A DNA stretch of 64,000 nt from the NCBI GenBank assembly GCA_050084515.1, contig CM114271.1, positions 25,358,001 to 25,422,000 of the forward strand. Reading direction: 5' to 3'. The DNA is from Blasia pusilla. Its lineage: Eukaryota; Marchantiophyta; Marchantiopsida; Blasiales. Below are positions 1 through 13,490 of the stretch, one piece after another. Within the stretch, counting starts at the first letter, position 1. Every line of letters begins with the position of its first letter. Made by a program: the position numbers and the translations under genes. The notes under the pieces were generated by a model, which saw only the letters and a program-made list of their open reading frames with translations, was not told where the DNA came from and made no database searches.

Positions 1-156
1 CAAACTTAGCGAAAACATTAGCGGAATGTTAAGAAAATGAGATGGTTAATTAATTAAGTTGCTCGAAGTATTATTTTGTTGTAATTCATTGATTCGTGCG
101 TGTGAAAACCTTCGCTGATGGGTGCGGGCTCCTTTCGAGCCTCGATTGTACTGCAG

Positions 157-3100
157 GATCCGCTTTCATGATCGGGAGGTTCCTCACATCTATGCATTGG
201 GGAATTGTCGCCGATAAATATGGAAGAAAACCAGTAATGATAGCAGGCGTTCTTTCTGTGTAAGTAATTAGCCTCTACATTTTGAGCCTCTCAACACCTC
301 TACTCAGACAGATGTTGAGCTGTACCGCGCAAGTGTTGGCGTAACATTCTTTCTACAGACGCTCGGACGGATCTCCCTTGTGCGAATGGAACTCGCCGAA
401 GTGACTTTTCGGTGCTCTCATGGGTATTGGATCCAATTGAGTTAGCGGCGAGCTTCTAAAACCTTGCTCATTTGGAACCTGCAGAATTGTGTTCAATGTC
501 ATCTTCGGATTCAGTCAAAACTTCTGGGCGGCGTTTCTTTCTCGGCTGCTTCTGGGAGGATTCAACGGTATTCTAGGGCCCGTGAAGGTAATTATGATTT
601 CGACGAAGATGTCTTACTCATGCTAACGCACTGTCTTAAAGCATTTTCAAATGATTAGGTTGGGAACGCGATTCCTCCTGCACACAGATGTTCTCAACGT
701 TGGTGCTTCGTTCGTATCACATGACGCGATCAACCTAGAGAGTGTGGTAGCACACGCGTCCGATTTCACCTAAAGACGAATAGCATACTGCCGAAAGTAG
801 AATTCTTCAATTAAAAGCCTGGTGCTGTATGGATAGAATGTCGAGATCTTCCCTCCTTTCTTGCGTACAGGTATGCCATGGACGTGAGGTCTACGCATTG
901 AGTCTGCGGTTTGAGCTGCGTCTTTCAGATATCTCATTTGCTCGTAACGTCTATTGAAAACTTGGCACGAACAGGCATACGCATCCGAAATCTGCAGCGA
1001 TGAACATCAACCTATTGGCGTGTCAGTTGTGAGTGCCGGACCAAACCGCTTACCAACTAATCGCTGTATGGATGAATTTCTTCACAGCTCGTATGTTCAT
1101 TCCCATGGATACAGTCGTCGTTGGTGCATGTTTTCTCCTAGTCGGTCCCTTCTAGCTGATTGAAGGACACGTATGACTACCTCTCAATATTCAGAATGGC
1201 TCTCTGATTATTAGAGCTGGTGGAAATGGCTTGCAGGTGGGCACAACTCTCGGTCTGGGAATGGTTATCGGTCCTTCTCTAGGTGGTTACCTTGCGCAGG
1301 TACCATATATACACACACTTCCTGCAGTCGAAGCTGAGCGGAGAGCTTGTTTAAGAAATTTAAATCGAAAACGTTGACATTCTATAACAAGTTGGACATT
1401 TTTTCTGAGCGCTGAGCGTGAGATCATCTTAGGAGATCTTCTTCAGATCCATGTGATTCCGCGAGACCCTAAGTTTGATCCGTTCTCGTGATTAGTTAAC
1501 TAATATAATATCTTATTTTGGAATTGCAGCCAGCACTGAAGTACCCGGAATGGTTTCCTCCGGGATCACTCTTCGACAAGTGAGTAGTAGGATCGTGTCA
1601 AAAGGATTTGATGCACAATTTCATAGAAAGAACGTCGTAGAGCGAGATGGTCAATTGTCACATGGCCATAACTTTACTTTCCACGATTAGAAGCTAAAAG
1701 TCGAGTCTCCCTTGTTAAACGAAGTGGATTCATATCCTTGGCCATCGATACCGTATGATTTTCTCTCGTTTGCCACTGCAGGTTTCCATACTTGATGCCG
1801 TGTCTTTTCGTCTCCGGACTGGCTGTGGTGGGGCTCTTCATTACGGTCCTCTATCTTCCGGTACGCATCCGATTATTCTTTAGATGATTGGCACATTGAA
1901 CTCTCAAGAATCCACTACGAAGGTGATGCGGCAAATATTTGAGATCTCTTGTACGACATACGATCTTGATCAACATGTCCTGATGCGTACAGAACATCAA
2001 AATCCAGGCTCTTATCGCATTCAAACCCCACGTCAGGGTTTTCAGGCATTGTTCGTCTCAAAACGGAACACTCAAAGTTTGTGTCCCTTTTCTGATGTCG
2101 CTCATGGCGGAAACTCGGTCTTTCCATTTTGTAGGAGACCCTTCATATTCACAACGACGAAGATGCAGTAGTACTCATCGATGGAGAACCCCAAAGTATC
2201 AAGGAAAAGCTGATAGACGAAGACTCAGATGAAGAAAAGAAAGATGAAGATACGGAATCATTTTTCGCAGTTTTCAGAAACCGGCCGCTGGTTTCTGCGG
2301 TTCTTGTTTACTGCACCTGGTCCATGCACAATATGGCTTACACAGAGGTATGTCTCGTCATCTGCCTCCGTCGATCATTTCTCCGAGCCAGTATCCGAGC
2401 CGAATTTAAAGTGCAATAGCGTGGCACTTCGAGTACAGCGATTGGCATGTAGTCGTCAAGATCGATATTCGATATTGGATATTGATATATATAGATATAT
2501 TCCTAATGCTATGCCATAAATTCACTGATTTTGTCATGTTTCGCAGATCTTCTCGCTGTGGGCTGTGAGTCCACTAAAGAATGGAGGGCTGTCCTTCACC
2601 ACAACCCAAGTGGGCAACGTGCTCGCTATCTCCGGTATTTGTGATACTCTCATTTCACTGACTCGAACTCACGCGATTTGCAATGGGTCTCAAATGTTTT
2701 TCACTATCCAAATCACGAGTGCAGAGTTGTGAATGATCGGATTTCCGGGCAGTATTTGCCACCGAAGTAAGAAAGTCTGGCGTCCATGTATAAACTAATT
2801 TGATAAAGTGTGGGTTTCTTTGAAGGTGCGGGATGTTTACTGTTCCAACTTCTAGCATTTCCACCCATCGCCAAACGCCTGGGACCTATCAGCACCACTC
2901 GGATATCAGCCGTAAGACCCCGACCCAGTGGTTGCAGCTAGTCCGGTGTGCGATTGACAGCTTGCTGAGTCTATGCTATCAATTCCAGTGTGTTGTAGTT
3001 TGACTGCATGCGGAGGAGAATTGTATCACTAGCTAGCAATACGTGAACTGTGCTTAGACTGCGAGATGTCCAACGTGCCCAAATGTTGATTCCTACGTGT

Positions 3101-5725
3101 GATTTCTTTCTCGTGTGCAGTTTCTGGCGTTGCCGTTGCTCGTGATATATCCCTTCCTCTCGGAGCTCCATGGCACCGTCTTGTGGACGATCCTCGTGTT
3201 CGTATCCGTGTCCAAGAGCGCCCTGGGGGTTAGTATTACGCATCTCGCAACCGTAGCTTGTCTCCGCATGGAAACGTTACATGCAGGCTGGACCCCAAAA
3301 GTCTCTAGTAGAATGGGGTGCCAACATGCATTTCTAGCTGTAGACTTACGGAGCAGCAAGCTTACTTTGAATTGCGACGTTTGAAATTGGATCCCTGTTG
3401 GAATTTTTTCTTGTTAATCCGCTCGCAAGAGTACGAACTGACCCTCATGTTTGCATGGACTTCAGGTCGCCACGCTGAGTGGATCATTCTTGCTAATTAA
3501 TAATTCAGTGGTGAGTACCTTGTCGCTCTGGAAAAGTGCGAAGTAGGTTTACGGTACAATCCTCTTTTATTATTCTTTGTGGCATTAGGTGAAGTAGAGT
3601 TTGAAACCTGAGGAAGGTAGGAAGAAGGAGCGTTTGTGGACTATTTTCGTATACGAGTTAAACATTACCAAACCTGAAACCCGAATATACGGGGAATAAA
3701 ATCTCGCGCTCGACGAAAGCACGACCGTTTGCGGTGGAGTTAAGAGCCACTGGCGGTTGCAAGATCAACCCACGACACCGTGTCGGGCGTTTTCCGGACA
3801 AGAAATCCTGGCAGTGCTCCCATGTACACGGATCCGAGTAGATACAGAAATACATATATACGGCTAACGCTGGCTGTATTGCGAGGTGTGCGGCCCCTCA
3901 CGATTCTCCCAATTGTTCGCAGCTGCCGAAACAACGAGGACGAGCCAACGGATTATCAGTCAGTGCAGTTTCGTTCTTCAAGGCAGTCGGACCCGGCGCA
4001 GGAGGAGCCATGTGAGTCGCCGATGTTTCTAGATATTCCATCATGTACTTTACGAGTTTCTCTCGGCTGTTGGGTCCTGGCACTCGCACTGACGGGCCGT
4101 TTGCCATACTAGATGGCCGATGTGTTTTCACACGTCATCATTCGGATATGATACGTGGACTCACCGAACTGGTCACTAAATCTGCGTCGCTCCTGCTCCC
4201 TCTCTACTGTGTGCAGATTTGCATGGGCGCAAAGTCGGCACTCACTCTTTTTGCCAGGTACGAAATCACGAACGATGGTCACTTTACCGCCGGTTGATGG
4301 TGCTTCGTGTCTTTCTCCCTCGAATTGTCGAGGCTAACCTGGGTGGGGTGAAGTTAACGTTAGGCTAGTTATTGAGTAAAAAAACTAAATGAAAATTAGT
4401 CGCGGTTAGTTTCACTGTTTCATCAATTCTGTAATTTCAATGTTTGCATTTATCACGCAAGGATTTTCGGATGTTACCAAAGACAAGGGCTGGGAGGGTT
4501 TCCCGTTTTTTCAAAGGCAATACCCCCATTTCCAGGAATTCTAGTCTGCCACTTGGAAATTAAAAGGATATTGGGAAGTCCACTTTCCCTTCACCTCGGT
4601 CGCCCCCCCCCTCCCAAACCCAATCTTAGCGAAAACTCCCTTAAGAGAACAGTAAGTCCCAAGTTCGAACACGTCGCGTCGAAAGGTTTTTGATCTTAGG
4701 TTTTGGCTATTTTGCCTCCTTGGCTGGTAAGTGGAGTTTACTCATCGTCGGCCGACCCGTCATGTATGCCCCGCATTAAATGCATGGGTTCTTGGCAGTA
4801 TCCTCAGCAATATTCTATCTCACCCGGTCCCCACACTCGAGTTGGACCACAAGACTTTAGCCCATTTGTGTCCATTCACGCCATAGGCGCATTCTTTGTA
4901 ATGCCAGCCCGTAAAACGAGTGTCGAAAGAAACCGATGAGCTCGGATGTGAGGCACTTTCGTTTTATAACATGTGCATTATACCTTGTCATCCCTTATGT
5001 GATTTGATTCAGTGAAGACGAGTAGGTTTTGTCATTGGAAGTTAAGAATTAGAACCCTTTCCTTCACTTGCAAGCTGTGTCCTTTCCGGTGGAAAGAAGC
5101 CGACTTGTTTCAAATGAAGTCGAAGTGTAGGTCTTCTCTACTTCACCAGTTCTTATTTAATTAATTTTTCAGTTAAGGAGAAGGTTTGCTTTGAGTTAAT
5201 GTTTGGAACATGGGTGGTAGTCGACTTTTTCGTAGGCTTAACAGCCATGACTCCTCATTAATTTCGTCCTAGCCATGTTCCGTGCATATTAGCACCACAA
5301 CAGTCCGGACTCCCCATTAAGAATAAAACCTCTAATGGAGGGTCCTATTTGTAGGTGGATTTTCAGTACTATTCCCAAACATCATTTCTTTTAACTTGTG
5401 CTCGGTAGCAAATTAGCTCGGAGGTCTTTAAGACGGATTAATACATGTTAGGATGTTTTGGTAAGTTGCCATTCTGGGCTTGGAATTTCCCAATGCAGAA
5501 AATATGTAGGTGTGACCTAGAAATGTTCGCCAAAACGTTCGCTCGTTGGAACTAACCTGATGGTTTTAATACGGTGCAGGAAATCAAATGGTGTTTTTCT
5601 TATTGGCGACAGTAGTTGTAGTAGATGTTATTTTGACCTTTGAGCCATTTTTGCCCAAATCTGTCGATAAACCGAAACACGATGAGAGTGTAGTAATTGT
5701 CCAAAAAATTAATGCTAGCTCATAA
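157..5725 (+). CDS. ZIFL-type major facilitator transporter, 5' end outside window
   Basis: Fourteen exons can be joined with GT-AG introns in a continuous frame: 157-259, 485-587, 975-1028, 1237-1299, 1530-1579, 1782-1860, 2135-2347, 2547-2634, 2826-2911, 3121-3228, 3466-3510, 3923-4011, 4217-4257 and 5580-5725, ending in TAA. The visible product is about 421 residues; ZIFL proteins are near 480, so roughly the first 50-60 residues lie to the left. The first visible exon carries the MFS loop motif (WGIVADKYGRKPV), followed by AYASEICSDEHQP, GPSLGGYLAQP and LPETLH, the order of plant ZINC-INDUCED FACILITATOR-LIKE transporters. An acidic central loop (LIDEDSDEEKKDEDTESF) separates the two six-helix halves. 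The last exon encodes a hydrophobic helix and a short tail. Known members are tonoplast or plasma-membrane proton-coupled carriers for zinc chelators, potassium or auxin-related cargo; the substrate here is unknown. The last intron (4258-5579) is unusually long. No frame break was seen. Confidence 0.9.
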
Positions 5726-8700
5726 ATCATGAGATTGTATATTTTGAGAGAGGTATTGGGCTGACGTAAGTTATCACCACTATCACCACTAAGAGGTCTT
5801 GCTGTTTAGGCAAAACAAAAGTCATTCATGAGCGAAGATAGGAAGTTTTGGAAATACAAGATGGTGGAATGGTTCAATTGAGGTATATACTAAAATAGCG
5901 ACAAAGTTTGCTTAAGCAAAATCAGGCCTATGCCTCCACCAGGATGTATGTAAGGCAATCTGATTTCATATTGAAAGGAAAACATATCTTTGACATGATG
6001 GTTGATATTATGTTTTCTTGTTGGTATTGGGTCCACATGTGCACATGTTTAACTCAATTTTGTGGCTATGAATCTGTGCAAGCTATAAATTATTGTGAGT
6101 TCTTCTACATGGCATTTGCCCACTTAAGATGACATTGTGTTAATGGCAGTTTTGAATTTCCACACCCATTCCCTCAATTGAAATGTGCAAGGGAACTCTT
6201 GCTCTAGGTCAGTGGTAAAAATAAATTGTTAATTTACTCAAGAAAATGAATTTGTGGTTTGAATCACTAATTTTAAATGTGAATTTTAGAAACAATTGTG
6301 GTAAGAAACTATACAAAATACAATGACGCAAATGGACATGAATTTCTAGTTTCTCTAAATGGAAAAAGATCAAGATGTAAGCGACAAGAAGCACCATCCA
6401 TCATGGGATGGGAGAGACTTTGTCCATGTAAAAGTTGGGCTATGTGCCTAATGAAATATAAATATCACTTTTCTATTTTGTAAGTCATGTCTTAAATCCT
6501 CCTCAAATATTTTTTTTTAATCGTTGTTGATTCCAATGAAGGATAGTGACCAAGTCTATGCGAGAGGTTTCTTGCACCATGCACCGATTCCCTCTACTCA
6601 ACATAGAATCGATGTCATGTGCCATGGAAAAATACCAATATATGTAGGTGTGTTGTATGACTCCATGCATAATAAAAAGTTTATCAAAGTCATCCACAGA
6701 AAGCACTTTCGCTCAAATAAGAGTGGCTATGTAATGCAGCAACCTCAGTCACTTGTATTGAACGAAAATTGATCTAATCATCCTTTAAGAAGGGTGAAGA
6801 GCTAAGAGTGCCACCATGACTCCACTTTGGAATTTTCAAAGGAAGAAGTCAAAACATATGGGCCGCATGAGAAAACTTACCGACTTATCCAAAAGTAGGC
6901 TATGTTGAAGGCATTGTTATATGAGGCCTTCAGTGATTGGCGCGAAGTATAGGATAAGCCACAACTAGGGTATTTTCTAGAAGCAAATGCTCATTGTGGA
7001 CATTCTCCCAATTCCTTGTCATAAAGGGTTGAATCTGCAAGGAGATTTGGGGATAACTTCCCCCCTCTTAAAAGAAGAACCAAACCGTGAGCGGGGAAGA
7101 AGTAATTGATATCAAGTAATATTATCAAACAATGATACTTGTTGGATAAACTAACCTTTCTAATGATAAAAGAAATGCTTACCAAGTGATGGGACTCACA
7201 ACAATAAGAATACTTGTACATGAGTAACAAAGGAGACCTAATGGAAAGAACAAAATAGATAAAGTGTGCTCAATCAATAACCACCTCTATAGTATCAAAA
7301 GAAGTGACTAGAAAATATGTATCTAGATTGTCTTTCAAGAGACTAAGTATTACGGCGAAGATGAACCTATTAGTTACGGCCTCTACAAGCAACTCTTGTT
7401 TTGGACTCTGTCCAAGTGGATTCTACTCACCTCTCTTGGTCCCTCCTCTTAAGTGTGATGGTTCTTAATAGACATGATGAACCTCCACAAGTATGCATGA
7501 CGGAAAACCAATCGATAAATAAAAGAGGGGACCCAAAGAATCAAGAATCCAAAGGCCACAACCCGTCCAATGGTTCTTCTAGAATCTCAAACCATCTCAA
7601 TGGGGCCGCACACTTAGAGGGGCTAAAGATAGGATTCATGATAGATAGCAAAAAGGAATGGCAATTCTCCTAAAACCGAACAATACGCCTTGTAAAAAAC
7701 GCCGCCTCCCCAAGCAATCCCTTAGCAAAACAAACATCATCTCCTTTGGGTGACGGAGATTCTGGGGCAGGTTAGGTTGGGATGTACTTCCTGACGGAGG
7801 TCCGCGTTACACAAACGTACACGGAGCTGGTCCGAGTATGAGGAAAGTGAGGACCGCCAGCTGGCCGTAAGAAGTTGGAGGAATACAAAATTCTTGCTCG
7901 TGGAGATCCCTACAATGCGGGCCTACATGATGATGGGGTTGACAGAACCGTACCGCTCCTGTTAGATTCATGCATCTGGACTACTGCTTATTGATGCCAC
8001 GCGTCGGCATTCTCTACGCCCATTCGGATTCGAAATACGTGATCTCGCACGCTGGAGCAGGGTGCCGCGCTTTCGACCCCCTCGGAACCCTTCTCGGATA
8101 GATGTGTACTAGCTCGTATATTTAGTTTTTAAATTTTTTCCTCTTTCAAAATGACGTGTGTCAATACAATAAGAGTCTTTAGGACAGGTGTCAGCTTCGA
8201 AGAGGATTTCTTCGAATCTCGTCCTCTTTCAATTATGTAAACTTTTTTATTGAATTTTTAAAACTTTATAGAATTTCATGCTGTCCGATTCTCTATGAGA
8301 AAAAGCTGCGGAAAATAAGTCTCTCCGTTTCATTCTCTGTCGTATTTTTCCAAATCGACCTCCTTTCTCTTCGTTTTATTGATATAATTATTTTTCTCCT
8401 CAGTTATAACCCCTACTAACCCGTATACTCTCCCCTTTACTCGCAAAATTAACTTTCCTCTCAGTTATCACCCCATTTATTCTCCTAAATTTTCTGAACT
8501 GTTACAGTTCTACTGCCAAACAAAATTAATGGTACAACTGTTTATTTCCGACTGCCCTTCTGTCCATATGGAATCCAATTGGGTTTGTGATCTGGCCGCT
8601 TTTACGAAGCCTGCCCGAGTACTGGCAGAATCACGCGCACACAAAGAGTTGGTGAATGGAGAATGGTGTAGAGGCCGCCATAAAATCTCCGTACGTAAAC

Positions 8701-10659
8701 ATGTGGCCCACAAGATTTCACTGACGTTATTGGTTGGATAAATGTGCGTTGCAATATCGGATTCAACTTCTGGTTGCAGAATTAGTTGCCCTCTGGATTC
8801 TGGAGCCCAATTCTTGCGCCTTTCTCACGTTACATGCGGGTATATCGCCCGGTCTTCACAGAGTTTGGAATAGATTAGAATAGTAGAGAAGTAAGACCTA
8901 AACGTGGGGTACCACGTGGGACCTACTATTAGATTTCGCGACAAACATACATACAAAAATATGTGTCTTGTGTCACGATTGTAGAGCTTAAGCAGATGTG
9001 GGAGTTTGATCCAAGTACTCTCGACAGACCTCAGAGAATCGCCTTCCTGGTGTTCCTTGGGAGTGACTCTCGCCGCGACTCACTACCACGGTCTGGCAGT
9101 GCACCACCACTCGCTGCTGCTCCGCCGACGTGCCTTCCGCGTTTGCTCAGCGAGGAGAATTTCTTCTCCATTGTGGTGATGGTTTCGAAGGACTCTTTAT
9201 CGGCCCTTCGGGACCAACCAAGAATCGGTTTGCGCGGTTGCATCAAGACTGCTTCCAGAGGGGGGATTCATGTTCTCGTTTCTAACTGCGATGAGGGTGA
9301 GCTGCCATCAATTCGCTTATGACTCCCTTCATGCATGCGCGGAAATAAATTTTCCAAATTTGAGACCGCGGTAAGGTGTCCTCCGGATCAATACCTTGAA
9401 AATGTCCATGAAAATGTCAAATATGTATAGACGAGAAGCGGCCCTGGTTTCTCCGGTGAGGTCTTAAACTTTCAAACTGGAATTGTAGTTGTTGCGTCAA
9501 GAACATCGATCAGAAGCAGAGAACCGTGCACAAATGGAATTGGAAACTTGACGTTGGTCACTAGTTCGCCGGATACGACGATGGTGACGTAATCCAGACG
9601 CCATGAGCAGATTGAAATTCGGCACCCGCTGAACGAACGGTAAGCTAAAAGTCATGTGTAAACGAATCGCTTGCTTTTAAACGGCCGACGCCGACGACGC
9701 CATAGAGCATTTCGCAACTTTCCTGACCTTTCCCGAACGGATGAGAAAATTGGCTTCATTCAAACTGGATAAATTTGAGTCTCACCTCAGTGTTTGTAGA
9801 TCCTCCTTCACGTCAAAACTGGCTTGGTCAAACTATCCAGCCTCAACGAGCAGTCGTATTTCAAATCGAGTCGTATTTCAGATAGCGAGGGTTGAACTCC
9901 TGACGACGCTCTCCTCTTCATGATGGGAGATTCTGTTCCCTTACAGTAAAGGATCCACACAGGTCAAGAATTCCTGCAGAAGTATTCTGAGAACCATGCA
10001 TCGCCATCCGCGAACTGGGAGGAGTGTAGAGCGGGGAGATTCGGAAGGGAGAGGGAGAAGTAGACGAGCAACCTACAGAATCGGTTCTTAATCGTCCATT
10101 GGAGCGTGGCTGCGGAAAGGCAAATTTTACGGTCATGCATGCACTAACCTCTTGATTTTCCAACATTTCTCCTTAGCTAGCGACATTTCAAGATTGGAGT
10201 TAGGGTAAACTATGAATGACTTATTTGCATACTTAAGAGTAGTGGGAGAGTACCACACACAATATTGAGTTGTCACCCCAACCTCCTAACTCTTTCTAAA
10301 CCAAATGCAATTGTTTCACCATGATTAAATGTTGGTCTCTATGCAAGAGACTCCATAATGACCAATCCAAATGGCAAACCCTTTTTCCTACAATAGTTCT
10401 CCTTGTGTTTGTGAGATATCACATGCTTTGTCTTGAAATTTGTAAAGAAATTCGAAATAAGTTTGGGATTCTAACAAGCATTGGGTTTACCATATCTAGC
10501 CCTACACTCTAGACAATCCAAATGTCCAAATATCTTAGTCCCATCATCCCATGTTGTGAATTTCCAATTATGGTTTTTGTATCCCTCCTTGTCTGTGTGC
10601 TTATGAAATTTCGTCCATTCATCTTTCCATTGTTTATCAATAGCTTCACACTTTAGAAT
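5726..10659. other. Intergenic, no recognisable gene
   Basis: About 5 kb of mostly AT-rich DNA. Short open frames exist (for example 6298-6483, 6524-6772, 7401-7673, 8963-9322 on + and 9031-9246 on -), but none shows a domain, a splice pattern or a family signature that I recognise. The part from about 7.7 to 10.2 kb is somewhat richer in GC and may hold decayed host sequence. No RNA gene or transposon end was found. Confidence 0.5.
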
Positions 10660-11055
10660 TTACTCAAAAGAAGCCATCTTAGGGCAAGGGGTTGGCTTTC
10701 CCTTAACATGAGCATATTGAGTATTATCTATAGTATCACACTTTGCTAGTGAGTCAGCTATGGTTGACTTAGCAACAACAAAAGAGTGGAAAGATACTTG
10801 TGTCATCCTCCTAATAGGCATAGATGATTGGTCTTCAATCACATAGACCCTCCCTTCCATTTCATAAAGCTCAATCAATTTCTCCACATCAGGTTTCACT
10901 CTTCCTTGCAACCTATTATCCCAAAAATCAATGACCTCCCCATATTTCAGCTTAAAATGTGCAAGAATTTGCCCTTCTTTCAAGGGTAGAACACATATGG
11001 GCACGTCACCCTTACCTTCCTCACTCTTATGGATTAGTCTAACAGAGTTGGTCAT
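10660..11055 (-). CDS. Unrecognised 131-residue open frame
   Basis: An ATG-to-stop frame of 131 residues on the same strand as the EDM2-like fragment that lies about 370 bases upstream. It is hydrophilic, with no signal peptide or membrane segment, and has charged stretches such as KLIELYEMEGRVYVIEDQSS. Sequence downstream of its stop in another frame (WDDGTKIFGHLDC) also looks coding-like, so this may be one exon of a decayed multi-exon gene. I could not match it to the part of EDM2 that normally follows the zinc-finger block. Function unknown. Confidence 0.3.
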   Translation of the reverse strand: MTNSVRLIHKSEEGKGDVPICVLPLKEGQILAHFKLKYGEVIDFWDNRLQGRVKPDVEKLIELYEMEGRVYVIEDQSSMPIRRMTQVSFHSFVVAKSTIADSLAKCDTIDNTQYAHVKGKPTPCPKMASFE

Positions 11056-11423
11056 TGGAGTAGCTATTGCTTGTTTAGACTAGATGCTATAAATGCCTCA
11101 AGCATGGCTCACTTTTGTGTCATGAGGGATGGACATATGTCTGTCAAGGACCACAACAACATACAATACATGGGGCTAGTTAGGTTTTTCCAAACAAGCC
11201 TTATGCACATAATGTTCAAAAAGTACATATGACAAAATTCAATTTACAAAATAGGCATATTTTTATATCTTTTAGTACTAGCCTATAATCAGTGGCCCAA
11301 AATTTCACATGGTTTTTCAAGTGTCCACGAAATGTGGTCTTTGATTGTAGTGCCTAGTGCAGGGTCAAGATCACGGTTGGGGCAATAGATCATCCAACAC
11401 CTCTTATCATATGTTGTGTGATG

Positions 11424-11885
11424 TCAAGCTACTTTGTCACTAGCATACCAACATTTTTGGATCTCCTCTACACAACCAATATGCCACGTAGTTGGATATC
11501 TCAAATGTTGATTAGCATCATGTGCAAGATGCTCATCAACATGCTCTTGCTTACATGTCACACACCTATGGAGTGGGCAAAATGTGGCATAATAGGGTAA
11601 GCATCCATAGTAGTAAAATCTCACATAATATGGATGAGGGCATTTTCTGATGGCACTAGAGTATATGGGAAAGACACAACGGAACTTAAAACATATTGCT
11701 CTTTGTGTTTCACAATCACGACAATACCAACGATCATGCATTTGATCTAGTGGAATAACTACAACACGACAAGAACCAATTGTTTTGCCAACATTATGAA
11801 CAAAATGAAATTGGAAACAATAGGGCCCATTACAGATCACCAAATTCCATGAAAATCACATTTGGCACAAATATGTGGGCTGCAT
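11424..11885 (-). pseudogene. EDM2-like PHD zinc-finger fragment
   Basis: A 139-residue frame (11843-11424) plus about 40 bases upstream in another frame. It is rich in Cys and His in the order of the EDM2/NSD-type PHD cluster: an upstream HICAKCDFHGIW, then CNGPYCFQFHF, RWYCRDCETQ, CPLHRCVTCKQ, and after the stop the tail DPALGTTIKDHI, which matches the EDM2 signature around D-E-L-G-T-P-I-R-D-H-I. EDM2 is a plant nuclear protein that binds histone marks and controls heterochromatin at transposons and in introns. Here the first Cys pair is separated from the rest by a small frame break, and the final signature lies beyond a stop unless spliced. That suggests a decayed copy, a captured fragment or a very divergent gene. 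The rest of EDM2 (N-terminal and methyltransferase-like parts) was not found. Confidence 0.55.
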
Positions 11886-13490
11886 TATTTTAACTCTATG
11901 TTTAAAAACCTAGAAATGAGAGGAACTTCTTCAAATATAGAGGATCGCTTCCGTTTATGAAAATTCATTAAGTGAGGGTTGTTCTTCCTAGACATTGGTA
12001 TGCTGAACATAAAAAAAAAACATGAAATAGTTATTGAGATGCATAGTTTGTCCATGAGATTCATAAGCATGTAATATTTACCATAAAAACTCATGAATGT
12101 CCTACATATGTTACACCAACCTACTATTTACTAAAAAAATTATGTATATACTACAAACATGTGATTCTCTTCAAGCACAACCTCTTCTAGGTAGATTGAG
12201 TGTTAGTAAGGGCTTCAAAAGACATCGGCAGAGATTGCACCGTTACGCACATATCCCACAGAAGATGATAGATCTTTCGACAACTATTTGGATGGAATCA
12301 ATAACCATTGAAGTCATGGTGTAAGACATAGGGAAACATCTAAGAATACCTTTTGGTTGAGACTATTGCGCGCTCCATTAATTGAATGTAACATTCGATT
12401 AAGGAAGCAATATTTATAATGGTAGTCCCAAATTCTTCCCATTTGGAAGAAGAAAGGGTCATCGTACCTAAGATTTGATGAGAGATTTTGATGTAGAGAG
12501 TATGGAAGGTGAAAATAGATGGGTGTTTTGCTTTGGGAAGTGATGGAGAAAGAATTGCCATCGCTGCGTGGAGCAGTCGCCGAACGGCGACTGCTCCACG
12601 CAATCTGAGTTTTTTATGCGGGCTTAGTACTAAAGAGCACAAGAGGAGGCACCATACATGAGAAATACTGCATCCTTCTTGTTTTTTAGCCATCTTCCGC
12701 AATCCTCTATTTTTTCCTATAAATGGGAGCCTTGTTAAAACCATTTTCTCCATAATCTCGGATTTGTTTGCCCTCCCACCCAACTTCATAATATGGGGCA
12801 TAATAGTCATACCCCTATAAAAATAGGTCTCACATAGCTGAAAATATCAAAAGAGGGGAATCCTTACAAATGAAGATCTCAATGCAATTGGCCTGTCGCC
12901 TACTTCATCCAACATCTCATGACAAAGTTACACCCAAACATCCCGATGACTCTCTATGCCGTCGACACGGCACAACTCTACCTATCAGCTAACTAAGATG
13001 TGATAGTAGTCCTTCTCTCTCCATTGTTAAGATCACTTAATACTTATTTTTTTCAATGCATCTTTATGGCATTACAACATTCATAAGAATTTATATTGAT
13101 ACATCAGCTAATGTGGTTTGTGGCCACTTATCTTGTTATCTATTCACCTCACACCAACCATAGAGATATAAAGTGAATGGGCTAAGTATGAATCCCATTT
13201 TATTTGTTAGAGGGCTACGAGATGGATCTTCATCCTCTTGAAGCTCAAATTCAAGGTCCTCACTATATGACATGGTGTTTTCTCTGTAGTCAAAGTTTGC
13301 CTCTTGAACATGGAAACACCAAGGTCTTGTAATCGAAGACTCCGCCTTGGTGGTTGCTTGGAAGCCTCCACAAAAAGAGATGATTTCTCTCTCCTAGTGT
13401 GAGACTTCACTGGCTTGGTGTGACTTCAAAAATCAAAGATTACCAATTAGAAGTAAAGAAGACATAAAGGTGCATACATAATTCTACTCC
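11886..13490. other. Coding-like scraps, - strand, unassigned
   Basis: Contains - strand open frames at 12340-12810 (156 residues) and 13207-13410 (67 residues, with PPRRSLRLQDLG, a basic motif seen in nuclear proteins). Their strand and spacing would allow them to be upstream exons of the EDM2-like or another nuclear-protein gene, but no family could be assigned. The 38-bp palindrome at 12565-12602 lies inside the first frame. Confidence 0.3.
12565..12602. repeat. Perfect 38-bp palindrome (18-bp arms, 2-base loop)
   Basis: The arms TGCGTGGAGCAGTCGCCG and its exact reverse complement flank the dinucleotide AA. The segment is far richer in GC than its AT-rich surroundings. With a 2-base loop it cannot be an ordinary hairpin-RNA gene; it looks like a fold-back or template-switch insertion. 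Confidence 0.95.

Noticed and set aside
8963-9322. 119-residue + strand frame and its antisense partner as genes
   Set aside because: No domain, no splice context and equal coding look on both strands.
13386-13400. CTCTCCTAGTG as the partner of the CACTA end at 14573
   Set aside because: It faces the wrong way (to the left of the start) and matches the terminus poorly.
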